From assembly GCF_040954835.1 (NCBI RefSeq), contig NC_090706.1, positions 23,631,148-23,695,147 of the forward strand: a stretch of DNA of 64,000 bases, in the 5' to 3' direction. Of the stretch, positions 1-15,400 are shown piece after piece; within the stretch, counting starts at the first letter, position 1; every line of letters begins with the position of its first letter. The notes under the pieces were generated by a model. That model searched no databases, was not told the DNA's origin, and saw only the letters and a list, made by a program, of their open reading frames with translations. Position numbers and translations under genes: made by a program. This DNA is from Lepisosteus oculatus. Lineage: Eukaryota; Chordata; Actinopteri; Semionotiformes; Lepisosteidae.

Positions 1-3000
1 TATTATTAATTTTTAGTAAAGCAAAGTCTGAACACCTAAATTGCCAAACCTTTATCACTAGAGTAAAACACTGAAAACAGAACTTGCTCAGCCCTTTAAA
101 TCTTGTCAGTGTTTATGATACTGTCAGGGTATTAGGGGATGACACTCAGACCAAACACAAAACTCAAAGATCTAGATTTTTTTATTCCTTCTTTGACTAA
201 ATTGGCTGTTTTTGTGATTCAGAGTTACACTTCAGTGCCTCGTCGCTCACCATAAATGTCTGTGAGTTAAGTGGACGGACAACCTGACCTACAAAACCGC
301 TGGTTTTCATGCTGTAAAGATGTTTGAGGGGAATGGAAAAGGTAGAAAGTTTTTTTTCAAACGCTCATAGTTCGAGAGAGTGGCAAGATATTGGGCTCAG
401 TAAGGATTGTGCAAAGACTTAAATGAATCCATTCAATCCCCACTTACTCTTGTCTACCTTTTGCATGCTGTCCTAACAATACTCTCTCATATAGTGGCCA
501 CTTAGATAGGAGCACAGTGACTGAATTCTGTATTACAGTAATTCCCTTACAGTGTGCTCACAAGGCCTGATCAAAATGTTTTTCAAAGACTTAGAAATAG
601 GGCCTACTTTCTGTCTGTTACTGAGACCAAGATGAGCAAGTCAGTTTCACATTTGTACAGTACATGGTAGCTATTAAACTAGGAATGGCGAAGAAGTTGA
701 AAGCTATAAATTCATATTTAAATTCCCATTTATTATTCTGGTTTGCAAATACAGCTGCACGTTCTCCAAAAATTCTGCCAGCTAAAAAGACCTGCAAACA
801 CTTTTATTTTTTTCAGGATTCAATCTGGGACACGTTATAATAACAAACATTCCAGTAATGTTGATGAAACTAATAAACACTCTTAAGAGAAAAGCTGGCA
901 GACATCAGCCCAAATTGATGTAATGTCAAACTGCTGTGATAAACTGTATTTTTTATTCGACTTTTATTTTATTTAGTTTTATAAAGACTGCTCTGACATT
1001 ATGAAGTGTGTTTAAAAATAGATTAAAACTGGGATGTCTCAGGACACCTAAAGGATAGGAAATGCTCAAATTAAGCTTTGAATTCTAATTGTATTGCATC
1101 CCAGCTACTCAGGCTTTGTCAGTTGTGTATAACTTACAGAACATCATAAGAAATGTAACTAAGTAATCTCCCATTTTTATATTTACAGTGGGGGTACACT
1201 TTTCTTGATTGGAGGGTAAAGTGAATAGTTTTTGTCTCTTTAAGAACCATTGCCCTCTGAAATACCTCATGCTGCAGGTCATTTGCTTCATAATGTTTTT
1301 TTTTTACAAACCGTGCTATTCTACAATCCATTTTATAGAGTCATAAAACTTTAAAAAGATTACTATAATTTCTTAACATTATCCTTTGGGCATAGAACAA
1401 CTTCTTTTAATCCTATCTGTTAAGAAACTGTTGGAGCCGTATTAACTTGAAACTGTGATAAAAGCACCCTTTAGCACATTCTCATGTTCCAGCTTCTAAT
1501 ATGCTTATACCTGTTATTTTCTTCAGGCCATTTTACTTTATTAGGTACTGTAAGTGACATGCCAAAGTCATGTTTATAACCATGTTCACTCTCTCTTTAA
1601 AATTATGAAAACAAAAATAAAATGACAGTGGTCTACATTTGATCCCACTGTAGTATTGTCTATAAGTGTAATTTATGTGATAGAATTATTTCTTTTTGTA
1701 GTTTGTTTCTCATGAGTTGCAACACTGCATTTTTTGTAGGAAAGGAATGCATTGACCAAAAAAAAGGAAATAGCTCTCTGTAATGACATATTTTTTTTAA
1801 TAGAGCAATCCTCCTTTATATTGTATATTAATCTCACATTGTTCCAGTTAATGTTTCCAGATCATCTGAAGGCAAAATGGTAAACAACAGAGAAGCAGTG
1901 TACTAAAAAAAGTATAAAGATGTAAATTCTGTATCAGTATTGATGACTTGGAGTAACTATTTTATTGTGCCTATTCTTTAAATGTTTTTTCTTATACTAG
2001 GTATTTATTATTAAACAGAAAAGTCTACATTTAACAGTAATGTATTTCAAACTACTTTAAAAACTAAACTATGATTGCAATGGACTAAAAATATATTTTA
2101 ATCCCCTAAAGAATCACTTCTATTTGCTTTCAAGGTAGAAACATTCATGAAATCTATGATCTTATTGTACATATAATGGTAGATAAGCCAGTGTTAAATT
2201 TTTGAATAATTATCATTTCCTTCTCCTTTTATCTGCAGTGTAGTGAAGTCGTTTGGTGAGTGCTTTTTGTCTCTTCAGTTCATTTTTTTTTTTCAGAAGC
2301 ATCTCATTTAGATGTGTGGGACAACTGAGACTGCAAACATTATGGAAATTGCAACCTCAGTTTCTGCTTTTCACTCAAAATTGGGAACTTGAGCCATGAC
2401 CTGGAGAATATCCAGCCATAAATTGACTATTAAACACAGGAGGGAGGACCTTATAGATTTAGCACTTGGCCTTGTTAGTTAGATAAGGAAGCCGACATTA
2501 CTCTGTTCCTTTTCCAATTCCTCACAAAACTGAATTAACACTGTAACATAATTCAGGGCAGAGAGCTTTTATTATCTCCTTATTAGGAGAAAGGGCATTT
2601 TTTTGTACTTTTCTATATCCAACATTTCAGTTTTGTAAACAAGTTATAAAGCACAACGATAATAAATGTCAGTCTAGAGCTCTGCACAAGATTAAAATTA
2701 GAAGTATGGAAGGAATTATCAAATACTTTAATACTTCTCCTATAGTGACACTCACGATGTCTTAGGTATAGTGTAAAGTTGAACAGTAAACTTTGAATCT
2801 TAAAAAATAACTTTAAATTTAAAATTCTCAATGTGCAACATTAAAAAACTGGCTTTTCTGATCTAAAATAATAGTAGGAACCACATGTTGGCACTTTGAT
2901 TGATGTAGCCCATTCTTCATAAATGTACCTTAGGAGCGCAAATTATTATTTCTTAATACACAACAAAACTTCATTTAAAAATTATAGATCTTCTTATAGG

Positions 3001-3894
3001 CAGGTGAGAACTGCTCATCAGTCTTCAGATGATCTTCTGGATTCTCCAGCACCGCACAGTTCGTCTGGTTATTGGATTTCATGACAAATTAACTTGCAAA
3101 TTCTTTTCAGGAATAAAGTCATATTTCATAAATGCCAGAGCCAGTTCAAGACACTGGCAATTAATCTTGTAACCTATGGAGGCCTTTCTGAGGCATTTGT
3201 CTAATGTGTACAAGCTGGAGCCAAGATACTAATGGAGCCAGAGGTTCTTTAAAAAAAAAAAGATTATTTGCGTTATCCAATACTGCCAAGATCTTTGCGT
3301 TTTTATAAATTGCAAGCCTTTGTGAGGTGCAGAGAACAGCTTTAATGTCACAGTATATCTTTTTGAGCTTCTTGGCTCCAGCCTGGCCTTTACCTTCAGA
3401 TTTTACTTAGCACAGCACCAAATGTCTAATTTAAGGGCAGGCTTATAGAGATTCAACTTTATATACTTCTCTGGAGTGTTTCAACAGCTTCACAATGCAG
3501 GTGACTGCAACTTATGTGAAGAAGTGTTCAGCAAACACAAGCCCAGCCCTCACTAGAGGCCTTGTTCTTTGTGAGGTACTTAAAGGAAGTGGCCTGTTAG
3601 AGCTGTGAACAAAATCTTTGATCTTAAGACCAGCTAATGTAAATACAAATAACTACCCATTAATGCAAATATACTGTATCAAAGTGCACATATACATTAA
3701 AAGACACGGAAACACATATGTTGTATATACATACAATACATTATTTTATATTCCTATGTAAATGTTTTTGTCATAAGAGTATTAGGAAAATTACAAATGC
3801 AAGGAGGCGAATTGGTCAATGTACAGTAGATCATCAGAACCTGCATAAAAAAGAACTTATTTCCTGGATGGTTCAGCTGTGCATAACTGGGTAA
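1..3894. other. Intergenic, far 5' flank of pitx1
   Basis: AT-rich, no supported gene. The stretch about 3000-3600 is less AT-rich and free of obvious repeats, and could hold conserved non-coding sequence. Open frames are short and chance-like. Confidence 0.6.
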
Positions 3895-4125
3895 CATGTC
3901 TGGGGGAGTAGTGGTAAGAGCTCTAGACTGCTGATTGGTGGATTGTGGGTTTATGTCTTGCAGGGAGGTATTTTACTTAACAAAGTGTTTTACTTTGGTT
4001 GCGCCAACAAACCCAGCTGTATAAATGGGCACCAAAATGTGTACGTTAAAGAACAGATCATTGCACCTCCCTAAGCTGCTTTGAATAAAGGTGTCAGTCA
4101 GATAAATGAATAGTAATAACTGAGC
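3895..4125 (+). mobile_element. tRNA-derived fish SINE
   Basis: A degenerate tRNA-like head (AGTGGTAAGAGCTCTAGAC and then GGATTGTGGGTTTATG, similar to pol III boxes A and B) is followed by a body with CCAGCTGTATAAATGGG. The tail is CTGCTTTGAATAAAGGTGTC, the end shared by many fish SINEs and L2 LINEs. Diverged copy. The family is recognised from memory, and its exact name is not claimed. Confidence 0.7.
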
Positions 4126-4425
4126 TGCTCTCTATGCTCTTAGCAGAATAAGGCAGCTCTTCCCATTCTGTCAATATCATGTTTTGCTTTTGTAATTAAA
4201 AGCTTAAAATTTCATTCCAGCCATGATGTGTTAACCACAATATGTGGCTCAGCTCCCTTAGCACAGTTGCCAATTTGTTTTGTAATTAGTCTGAGTAAAT
4301 TTGTTTATAATCTTCTTTTTATGGCCCCCCTCTGACTCAGAAATAAATTCAAGAATGTATAAACATTTACTTCAGCAAGCTTCACATCCACAGACACAAA
4401 CTATAGCTTTCAAACAACAGCAATA

Positions 4426-4430
<5 letters not shown>

Positions 4431-4456
<26 letters not shown>

Positions 4457-4460
4457 GTTG
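4431..4460. repeat. (TTG)10 microsatellite
   Basis: Ten perfect TTG units. Confidence 0.95.
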
Positions 4461-7400
4461 ATTTTTAACTGATGACTGCTAAATACACCTACAGTATAAA
4501 GGAGACTTGGGTCAGGTCATACTAGTCAATTTACACTGTTTTTATTTATATATTCTCTTTTATGAAAAGTGTTAAGAACTTTACCAGAATGCCTCCTCAA
4601 ACCATGTTTCTCTTCTGCTATTTACAATGTTTTATATTTATAAATGTTCATAACAGAAAGTGTGGTTTATAATTCAGAGTGAATTAAGTGTAATGAGATT
4701 ATGAAAATAAATAATATATTAGGAATTTAAACTGATCAGGAATCTGTTGGCCTCACTCATTAAAAGTTGAGACCATGATTTACTAAACTTTTGAGTCACG
4801 CAATAGTGAGTAAAGAAGCTCAGAACTATAGCTACTTAACAAAAATACTTTATTTTGAAATATTTTTTTACACAGTTCTGTCAACAGTTCATTTACCTTT
4901 TGCACACAAAGCTAGAGATATATGTTATCATTTAATTATTGTAAGTATCAAGGATAACGATTCTTACATAAAACTCTCCTTACAAACCTTACGAACCTTA
5001 TGCTAATGCAATTTTGGTAAAAAGGATTACAGAATTTTTTTTGTTGAATATCTTGTGTTTAAATAGTTTGCTGATTTCAGCTGAACGTTACACAAGTTCA
5101 GTAAAGTTTTCCTTTTAGTCATTTAGCATTTATTTATTCATTGATTACCCACTCAACATGGCCTCCATTTATCTCGATAAAATATTAAAAAGTATTGCAT
5201 TATATAAGCAATGCCAACATAAAATCTGTAACTCATTGTGTCTAAAATAATTTTCTGGTACAGTAAATGTCTGAAGCGAGATTTGTAATTCCACATGAGT
5301 GACAAAGTGACCAAGATAATTAAGTTTTACTCTCTGTTTTAATTGTGCCTGCTTTTATTCTTTAAAAATAGAAATGAATGGAAAACTGTTACATGGTTCA
5401 AGAAGCTACATTTGTCCCTTGTCCCTTGTTGTAACTATTTACTCTCATTTACAGCCACCAGCATTGTCCCATGAAAAGCAAACACACGTTATCAAAAGCA
5501 TGTACCAAATCTGTTTGACCCCATAGATCAGCCATGTTTATATTCAAAGCCTCCATAATTCACGTACCACCAAACCAAACTCATCCTAAGATTACTATTC
5601 ACCTTTCAAAGGGAAATACATTAATTGCCTACAGCACATGTTCACAGGGTTCTTGTCTCACAGAGCTTTAGGTTCAAACACAGTTAAGATTCAGTTGCTG
5701 ATAATAATTAGTATTATGTATCACATGCAATGAGGACATGTTAGAAGCTCTCTGATTTTTCCCTGATAATCACGTCTAGAGCAGAACCATTATTATACAG
5801 ATGCAGGTGCTACTTAAACTTACAGGACATGAAAATGTGGACTATTACACCCACTCAAACTACCCTGAAAAATATTTTCCAGTTAAATAAAATTAAGGCT
5901 TCATTATCACATGCAGAAAAGTCTATGAGAAGAAAGGGACATCATAAGTGTACATACAGTCCTGTATGGTGTAGCTAGATATTTTAGCAAAGAATTATAT
6001 TTAATTATCATTTCATTCATGTAATATTTCTTGCTCACAAGAAAAAGGGAAATCCATAAACTTCTAACATAAATCCTGCAAAAATTCTCCTTAATTGAAG
6101 CATAATTTAGGAAACATGGCATAAAAATTATAACTAGAAATCCATACTACTACTGACAACAGAGGAGCTTAGAGAAATCACTTTAGATATCAAATTCCAG
6201 TCCTAAAAACTTGTCGTGTGGTATGTGTGCTATTCAATGTATTTAACTAAAAATATACCTTGAGAATGAAAAACCTGTAATGTAAGCTTGTTTCATTTTA
6301 TATCACCAGCAATTTATTCTTCCTATCTGTCAGCAGTGCTATCCATCTGTAACATGAAGACGAGAATGGAGTGATCTCCCACTTGGCAGCTGTTTTTTCT
6401 TGTCAAAGCAAATAACCCCTTAACATTCAATACGGACATCCCTTAATAAGCAGGAGATATTTGTACAAAACAGGTTAAAAAGGTTGGAGGTATTCATTAT
6501 CCCAGTTCTGTTTTTTCTCAAATAAGTGCTGTGCAAGAAAATGTCCAGTAACCGAAAAGGATCATCTAATGCAATGAATGAATTCTGGAATCAAAATTGT
6601 ACTCCTAACAAATCACTCACTGAGGTGTGTAGACGACACTACAGAAATGTACTACAGATTAAAACAATCACAACATGTTATGCTGGCTCTCCTTTAACAA
6701 ATGAAAAGGTTTATCTGAAAAACAACATTAATTTTAAAAAAGCAGGCATGATAATTTCAGCTAAGAAGTGGGGTCTTCAGTGCATTCATAATCTAACCAT
6801 TAGACGAAATTATTTGTTTGTTAACATTGCACATCTATTGAAGAATATGCAGAATCACCAGTCTGAATTTTTTTTTAAATAACAGTCGTGGTGCCATATG
6901 AAGCTATTGTTTAACCAAACATCACTTAAGAGAAAAAAACAGAATGTATATGTACTGTGTAAGAGGCATATAAAAGAAACATGAAAAAAAAAATTTAAAT
7001 AAACCAAGGATGACCTAGGTAATGGAGTGGCCATACCTTATCCAAGCACTGTGTAGAAAATGTGGGATACTTGATCTTCCTATGGTAACAATATACAACT
7101 GGATAACAAAGATGCATACAGTATGTTATGTCTACAGAGATCACATGTTACAATGCATTTATTTAATCATTTCTTGTGGCTCAAAAATACAAAGAAAAAT
7201 AATATGCGATAGGTAAACAAATCTTGAATGTAGATTTCTGTAGCTTAATGTCATCCTAAACACAGCTCCTACAATAGAGATAAGGAATCCATAATAAAGC
7301 ATAGTAGATCTGAAAACAATGCATGGATTCATAAGGAATACTGCAGGAAGCTGAATCAATTCTTGTGAAGAGACTACTGATCCAGCCATGTCTTGGAGTG

Positions 7401-10400
7401 GGAGGATGACATTACACCATTCTTTCCATCTGGTGATGTCATAATCCACAAGTGTAAGGAAGTATTAACCCTGCAATTCAGACTCATCACTGGCCTGTGA
7501 AATTACACCATGTCAAGTGTCCTGATGCTTCAGTGCATGGTGGGAGAAAAAGTCTATTTCCATGATGTATCTCAGCAATAAGGATTCAAGAAATTCCTTT
7601 AAGAGCCTTCCAATCCTCACAGAGCTGATGGGAAAGGGTGGATCTGTCAAGACTCTGGAAGAATCACCAGCTGTGTTTATCTAACCCCTGGACTCTGGGC
7701 TGGTTATGAAAGACAAACTTGATCAACATCATTCACAGGAGTCACAACCAGCTAAAAGAGAAACTGTTTTACTTCATGTTAGTTGATTTTTAAGATCCTA
7801 CTTCATTCATATTTAGTTCCCTTTTCGCTTTTAGAAGAAATTCACCATGCCCCATTCAGTTACGTATACAATATATGTAGATATGTACCACTGAACTGTA
7901 ATGATGGAACAAAATGTACTTGCTGTAAGGAAATAAAACTGAATAATTTAATAACTGTTTTTTTTTAATAACAGATTTTAATTTAACTTGTGGCATTTAA
8001 AAAATGACCTCTGGTTCTAAAAAATGGTTCTAAAAGTTTCAGCAGAAAAGATGAAAAAAATATTTTTATAAACTTTACTCCTTTTTAGTTAACTATTCAT
8101 GATAGTTGTGGCACTGAAACAGACATAATTGCTGATATGTTTTAAAGTTAATAAAGATTTCTACAATGTAGTGGACAGGATTTCACTGGGAAAGCAAAAA
8201 AAGGTGGAAGGAGGCTCCCCACCGAATATGCTTTCTGTAAAATGTCATCTTTGCTGATACACTGTGCAAGAAAAAAGAAATTTTTCAAAGTTTTTCAAAG
8301 AGAGTACTGTACACATTGGTGAACGAGGGAATGCTACAGGCGTCCAATTCAACCAATTTTCAGCTTAGAAAGAATACAATAACTAAAATGAAAATAGTAG
8401 AACTACAATGCTACCTTAAAAAGGAACACTCCAAACCCCCCTAATCCTAGGTTCTGACCTTTTGCAATCAGTCCTGGATGTACATACACAGTAAGACACC
8501 TTGTATTGCAATGATCAAAGTATGTCATGTTAAAAAGAAGTTGCTTTGCTCTGAAATATTACTTAGTGATTTTAGCACTGCAAGGAGTTCTTTGTGGACT
8601 AAACAATTTAGCAAAACCACAGCTGCTACCTTTTGTATTGGACACCAGACACGGCAGTCTCAGTTTAGTTCTAAGAGCAGCTTTGAGGTCTTGAGCTGTC
8701 TGCTTGCAGGGTTAACCTTAAATAAAGGTTGTAGAGATATGAGAAACTGCCTGGCCAAGCACGAGAAGCAAAAGAAAAGGCTTTACATTAGTAATTTAGA
8801 TTATTGTATGTATCAGCAATATTCAAAACTGTTCTTACAGGCTTCAACAGAATTCTAGCAGGCTACCTATACATACATCGGGTATTTGTAATATAAATGT
8901 CTACATGCACACAGACAATTTTGATGAAGCTCCGAAAGAGCTTTGCAATGGAAGACAGAGACAAAGACAGTCACTGAGTGGGTAGAGAAAAACATCTGGA
9001 TAATTTAAAATGTTACACTTTTTAACAGAGGATACTGGGAGCTTGAACACACACCTTTGAACCAGCCAATTATTTTTTAACTGTCTTATAGTTCCTAATA
9101 ATATGAAATTTTGCTTAAAATATTCAATTGTAACCAGGAAATAACTGCAAGAACCTTTGTATAAATAACTTCTCATAAAAACGGAAGATCACCTATTTTT
9201 AAGCAACTCCAGATGGAATGAGTAAAGCTCTGTTACAGCATATTTCAAAAATGTCTCTATTTGTGCCGTGAGCTGGTTGTTTTTTAAGGTTTCCATTGAG
9301 CATACACAGAGATCCATAAGGACTGATCCTGCTCCAAGGCCTGACTGATGCTCAGGAACTTAGAGAACGGATGAGATAAGTCACAGGCACCATGTTTCTT
9401 TTCTCTTTTATTAGCCTTCTTAATTAGTCCATGTTTGGTGATTTTTATCAGAAGCCAGAAAGCAGAAAGAACAGAAGTGGCAGTAAAGTGGTTCTTACTA
9501 AAGACTAACTGAAGACGTTTATGGGAGCAGATACCATTTTATCTGACAATCAAGATAAAAATGCCATAGTTGTTCATTGCTTGAGCTTCTCTGCTGGCAT
9601 TCCCAGATCAGAAGCATGTGGAATTCCCATGCAACACAATAAATTGTCTTCAGACCACTGTGTACAGCCTTCGTCTAGCAACACAAGAATGTAAGTTATG
9701 CCATCATCTCTTTTTATTTTACAGAACTAATACCTAAATCACTCACTCAGTGCCTCACAATCTACTATAATTGATACCAATAAGGAAGGAAACAAAGAGC
9801 AGCAGTGTTTTGGAAAGGACCTTAAACATGAGCTATACATGTGGCACTGGTGAACTAATAGAAATTATGTAATTAAGAAAACAAATAGCACTGATACATA
9901 CAAAATTTTTAAAGTGAAATGAATCTCCAGATTAAAATCATGACAAAAGAATCTGCAAGCGAGGAATGTGGCAATTCAACCCTGGCTCTGGTGTTTTTGC
10001 GGTGAATATGTATCACACTTGCAGCATTCCTAATCTTTGAATAGTTTGCATTTCTTCCTTTATTTTACATCAATAGTGTGTTTGGTTTTTGCTGATATAC
10101 AAAACCAGAATAACCTCAAAAAGTGTAGACTGCATTTTTATCTTTGGTTGTAGGTTTTTTCTTTACCATTCAAGCCTTCATCTTAACCAATGGCAGACTG
10201 AAACCGGCATCCTTGCAAATCCCAAAAATGAATTAATCCCATTTGATCACCCTTTTCCTTTCACAATTGCCTATTAGCCTGATTTAAGGAGGTTACCAAG
10301 CAGCCTTCAAATATCCTTCCTTAGCAACAGCCACTGGTAAGGTCAGTATCACTGATGACCTCACAGCTGGAATCCTTCAACTTCTGAGTCCATGTGTTAA

Positions 10401-12392
10401 TACTTTTCAAGGTAGGTTGTATTGCAGCAGTCCTACTTGATAGAACTCTTTCTTGCTAGTGGTTACTTTGTAGGCATTTACCTTCATTGTGAACATCCCC
10501 CTTTGTATTGGTTTAGTATTTGCTTTTATGCAGCACACCTACTTTTTGCCTTTTCAGTGCACACTGCCTTGCAAAAATCATCAAACATTTTTGACAGCTC
10601 ATGTGAAAACTCACAATGCCGCCTTTACCTGCTTGCCTTTCAGCGTTCCTGAAGCAAGACTACTAATGCACTCCAAATTCAGCCTCATCCCATTTCATCC
10701 TCCCATGAACCATGATTCTCTTGATGGGGCGCAGAGTGCACTTTGTGTTCAGTGTTTGTCTAAATTGTTTCAATATGTATTTTTTTGACATGTAATGTTT
10801 ACACAATTAATCTTCACGTCAGAATTAACAAAGAGCCAGGCTATTGGAGCCCAGAGTTGGCTTGCACAGATTCCCATTCTACCTTAATTTCAGAAGGAGG
10901 CCAAGAAAGTTGATTTTACCATAACACAAAAAAATGACTACTCCAATTATTGAATTATTGTGCACAGTATTGCTTTAGGTCCAGTTGTTTAGTCACTGCA
11001 CCAGATTTTGATATATGAATGGTTTCCTGCTCACATGCAAAAACTCTCCTTGCAGTTAGACAGCTTCAAGTGCTATGTTGTTCAACACATCCTACTGACA
11101 TAAACACCATTGCGGAAGAACAGAAGCAATGGTTTTATAGTTATTTGCACATGCGGGCACATATTTGCATCAGGATCATTTTCTAAGTCCCCGTCATTTC
11201 ATCTTGAGACAAATTTTGGGAAAGATAGGACACCCCTTTTGGTTGACTCCCAGCAAACAGAAGATGTAAGCTGGGCAGTGCTTTCCCAAACAGAGCAGAG
11301 TGCTATAAGATGTCTCCATAAATCTTAGCCCAAGAGGCTGAAGCCAAAGCCTTTGCTGCCTGCTTCGTTCACAGAAGTTAGAAACCAGATGTTAAGAAAT
11401 GGGTAAATAAAACGATCGATCAAGAATATGCTTTAGTCATCAGTCTAAAACAAAAAACTTGTTATGCAACCACAAGACTTCAGCAGTAGATTTGCAATCT
11501 ATTAACAAGAACTGTGAGGTGCCCTATTTTGAATGTAAAATAACTATATGCTTCATCTCTGCTTTATTATTGTTTTTGATGTTATTTCACTTGCTTAAAT
11601 AATAGGCCTCTGTCATTATGTCAGCACTGCAACTCTGTCACACGAGTGCTTGTCGAAGATAAACAAGCTTTATTCCAGTTCAGTTTTAGCTGGATCCCAG
11701 AAGCAGGTGGAAACCTGGCATGAACCAACACCCCGACTCCCAGGATCAAACTTCAGAGAAGAGGTTAAGGACTTCAGATCCCCAATATTCAAAACATAAA
11801 ACCCTGGGAAGTTTTTTTTAAAAGGAGAAAGGTTCTGAGTAGTGATCCAAGCAAACTGTTTACATTGGTCAGCTCAAAGCCTGACATAATCCAAACTTTA
11901 TTAAATATGTAGCAAATAGGAAATTGTGACATGGGTCTTTCACGCATAGCAAAATGGACACATGAAATTGTTTAAAGGAGAAGGAGCAAGGGAGCTTCCT
12001 AGGAGCTTAGGACAGAATGAAACAGAATCCAAGGCAAAGGATATGCACACAGTGGAGAAGAGAAAAGGGGGGTATCACTGAAAAAAAGCAGATTTTTTTG
12101 TCTAAAACTAAAAGATCATCGCAACAGAAAACTTAAATTGAAATAAATGAATTCAATGTTGTTTTCATTTGTTAACAATTGTTGGTTTATGTTTGACAGA
12201 GCTCTAAGCAACTGTTGAAAACACTCTCAGGTGCCTGCAGGCTTGCAGTGACATATGTGAGGGATGGTCCACTCCTCCAATCAGAGTAAACTCTCCTATG
12301 GACTTCCTGTATGGGACTTCCTGTACTTTGCAACATCTCAAAAGATGGATTACTTAAAGGGTAAGTAGGATGCTGGCATATTGTCTTAGAAT

Positions 12393-12413
12393 TAGTAGTA
12401 GTAGTAGTAGTAG
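12393..12413. repeat. (TAG)7 microsatellite
   Basis: Seven perfect TAG units. Confidence 0.9.
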
Positions 12414-15400
12414 TGTTACAATTATAGTAGATTAACTTTAGACACAAATAGGCATCAAGTCTTATAATAAAAGTGCCTGTAGTCAGGTCTAATACTTTTA
12501 CCACATTGTCTAATTGTTATTGTTTTCTCACATCACTAATTTTTGCGTTATTATTAAAGTACTTTTTTTTGGTAGAATCATTTGCACACTGTCGAGTACC
12601 AATATGCTTTATATATCTGAAGGAAGATGGAGAGGTAAAAATGACATTGTTATAATCTTTGTTGATTTATATTATGTCTCTCCTGTGATTTAGTGTCTGT
12701 TCAGGGAGCAGGCTGTTTAATGCTTTATGCATCTGCCTCTTAACAATATCCATTATTTGTGGTGGCATTAGTTCACACCAGTTAAAGAAAGGCTTTACAG
12801 GGCCTTACTGGCTGTGTAGAGGTGCATGTTTACTACTTGTAACATACAATGGCCTTATTTACACAACGTCTCGGACACAGATTAATAAACAGGCTGGACA
12901 GAGCTGCAGTCCAACAAGGCTCACTGAAAGTAGTAATTCCCCACACCTATTTACACAAGAATGGAGACAATGACACTGCAATGCCTCAAGGGTAGCACTT
13001 AACTCCTAGGAATTATATAATTATAGCATTTAGTGCATAATTATAGTTCTGCATTTGGGGAGTAATCATTTTGCAATGTATTTATCTGATATCTCCCTGG
13101 AAAGCCTGTTAAAGATGAAGGCTGGGTCCACAGGAGTTTTAAGTAATATCAATGTATACGCTTGGGATCAAATCAACTTGCACGCATATGTGCACAAAAA
13201 CGGATAATGAAATAAAAAGAAGGAAGAGATTTTCCTGCACAGTGTTGTGTATTACTGTGTGCCAAACACAGCATAGCCACACATTCTTTACAGAACTCCT
13301 AAAAAGACATATAGAGTATGTTTGTGTGTTAAATATTAGCTTAATTATTTTTTAACCCAATTACATGGTCAAAGAGAGTGGCATTAGCTTACCTGAATCC
13401 AGGTAATCTCAGGGTTTTACGCAGCAGGTATTCAGAGCAATAAATGAGAGGCTTCAAGATCTTTACCTTGACTTGAATGTCAAATTTTAAACATAATTGG
13501 GAAACGCACAACCATTAAGATAGAGTGTGCAAGGGATTATCAACACAGGTGAAATCATGGATTGTTTAAGGTAATTAGTCATGCAATGACAAACACTGGA
13601 GCTACATGAGTGGTGAACTCAAGGTCCCACCAAGTGTAAGGTTACAATGGGAGGCCAAAAGCTTGGTTATTGTCCTCCAGAGAGGTTCACGGAAAGCTGA
13701 TTTCAGAATGCTTTCAGTCTTAAATCAGATATTTTAGAATCCACAGGACTGAGGGGCGATTTGTGCAGACCTGTTCTTTGGCTGGATATACCCCACCCAC
13801 CACATCTCCCTCCTGCTAATTTTCCTCTTCAGTTTGGAATGATAACTGCATATCTCCTACCTCCACTCCTGCAATTCATAATTCAGACAGAAATCACCAG
13901 AGTAGAACAATTGAATCAAGAAGGATAGGGTTCCATCCAAAAAGATTTCAGTAACCTTGCTGGGTACCTGCTGTGTAAGATTCATCATAAGACAAGCAGA
14001 GTTCCCTCTGAGCCTGAAGGAATGGATGAGTCCATGTCATTGTGTCCATCAAACCTATTGTTGTAGATGGTGGTGTTGCGGCCATGGGTCACCTAACACA
14101 TGGATCCCATGGGTCAGTTTCACAAAGCTCTACATACCCATACCAAGGGAAAATGTTCTAAATTGACCAAATTAATTCCCTGAATTTATGACATGCACAC
14201 ACAGATACTGTGTTTACCTTTCTGTTGAGTAATGGTTAATCTATTATATATAATAACAGGATCTTCTACATGAACATTTCTTGACTTCTTTATTTTAACA
14301 TAACGTAATGTACTATGCAGCAGCAATTGTCAATTCAATATCATATTTGAAAATAAGCTTTCAGAACCAGACATATCTTTAGCTTAGATATAGGCATTTA
14401 TCTATTTCATTACGTGCACTGCAATGACAAATAAATGCAAACTATCTCCAATGTACGCAAATACAAGACCATGACTGTTGATGTCAATGGAAGCTCAGAA
14501 AATTGGTGGCAGTCACTGCATTACCCATTACTTTGGAATCTTTCTCTTCATATCTTCTGCTTTGTCATGGCATTTCGTTTATTACTGTGTTCCAAAGTTA
14601 AGTAAGAAAACAAGCATTTGTGACCATTTAGAAGAAGGTAATATTCACCTCTTAAAGCACAGGTGGAACTAGTGGCTTAGCTAGCAGATGACACACTAAC
14701 CACCCACTCGGCTAAAGGCCACTTAGAAGATGAAAAAAAAGTATCAACAAATACTGTATAAACGTCTCTTAAAAGCATATCCAAATGATTCAGAATATAC
14801 CTGTCTCAAGTTTCAAAATTCCTGTTTTTGTGTCTATTTTCATCTTCTTGCTCCTGATTCCAATGTTATGCTGATTTTTATATCATAGCATTAGGACATT
14901 ATATGCAGTAATTGCTCTTAGCATCACCCTTTTGATGCAAATTTACAATTTTCAGATTACGAAATTTGGTTAGACGAATTGTCAACATCTCCTTATAATC
15001 AGAAGAAATACTGCATTTTTAAAACCTTAATAATTTGCCCTTCAGACCTAGCATGGACAGATTATTTGCATTGTTATTGACTGCACATTCCTAAATCTAT
15101 TGTAACAATGCAAATCTTCCTGCATTAAATGTTACTGTGGTGGTATTTTATTGTTAGATGTAGGTTATATAATTTCCATAATGGAGACTGTTGGTGATTA
15201 ATATAGGATCAATATAAAGTACCTTATGGAAATTCTGTCAAAACCATTGGCTGTTTGCAAAATGTTAACAAACATAAGGGGAAAACACTCTTTAAGGGCC
15301 TTGAGATTAAATCGTGATCTTGTCTAACTCTTGTCTAAATCTAGCTTGTCTGACAAAGCACGTGATTACACGAGACAAGCAGGGCTTTTAAAGGTAACGA

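Noticed and set aside
6526-6882. 118-codon plus-strand open frame
   Set aside because: Low-complexity AT-rich composition, no domain, no splice context and no homologue that I recognise. Expected by chance.
8478-8858. 126-codon plus-strand open frame
   Set aside because: No recognisable motif. Composition is the same as the flanks.
10422-10788. Two overlapping plus-strand frames of 76 and 99 codons
   Set aside because: Cys/Phe/His-rich translation in two frames over one stretch, typical of chance frames. No family likeness.
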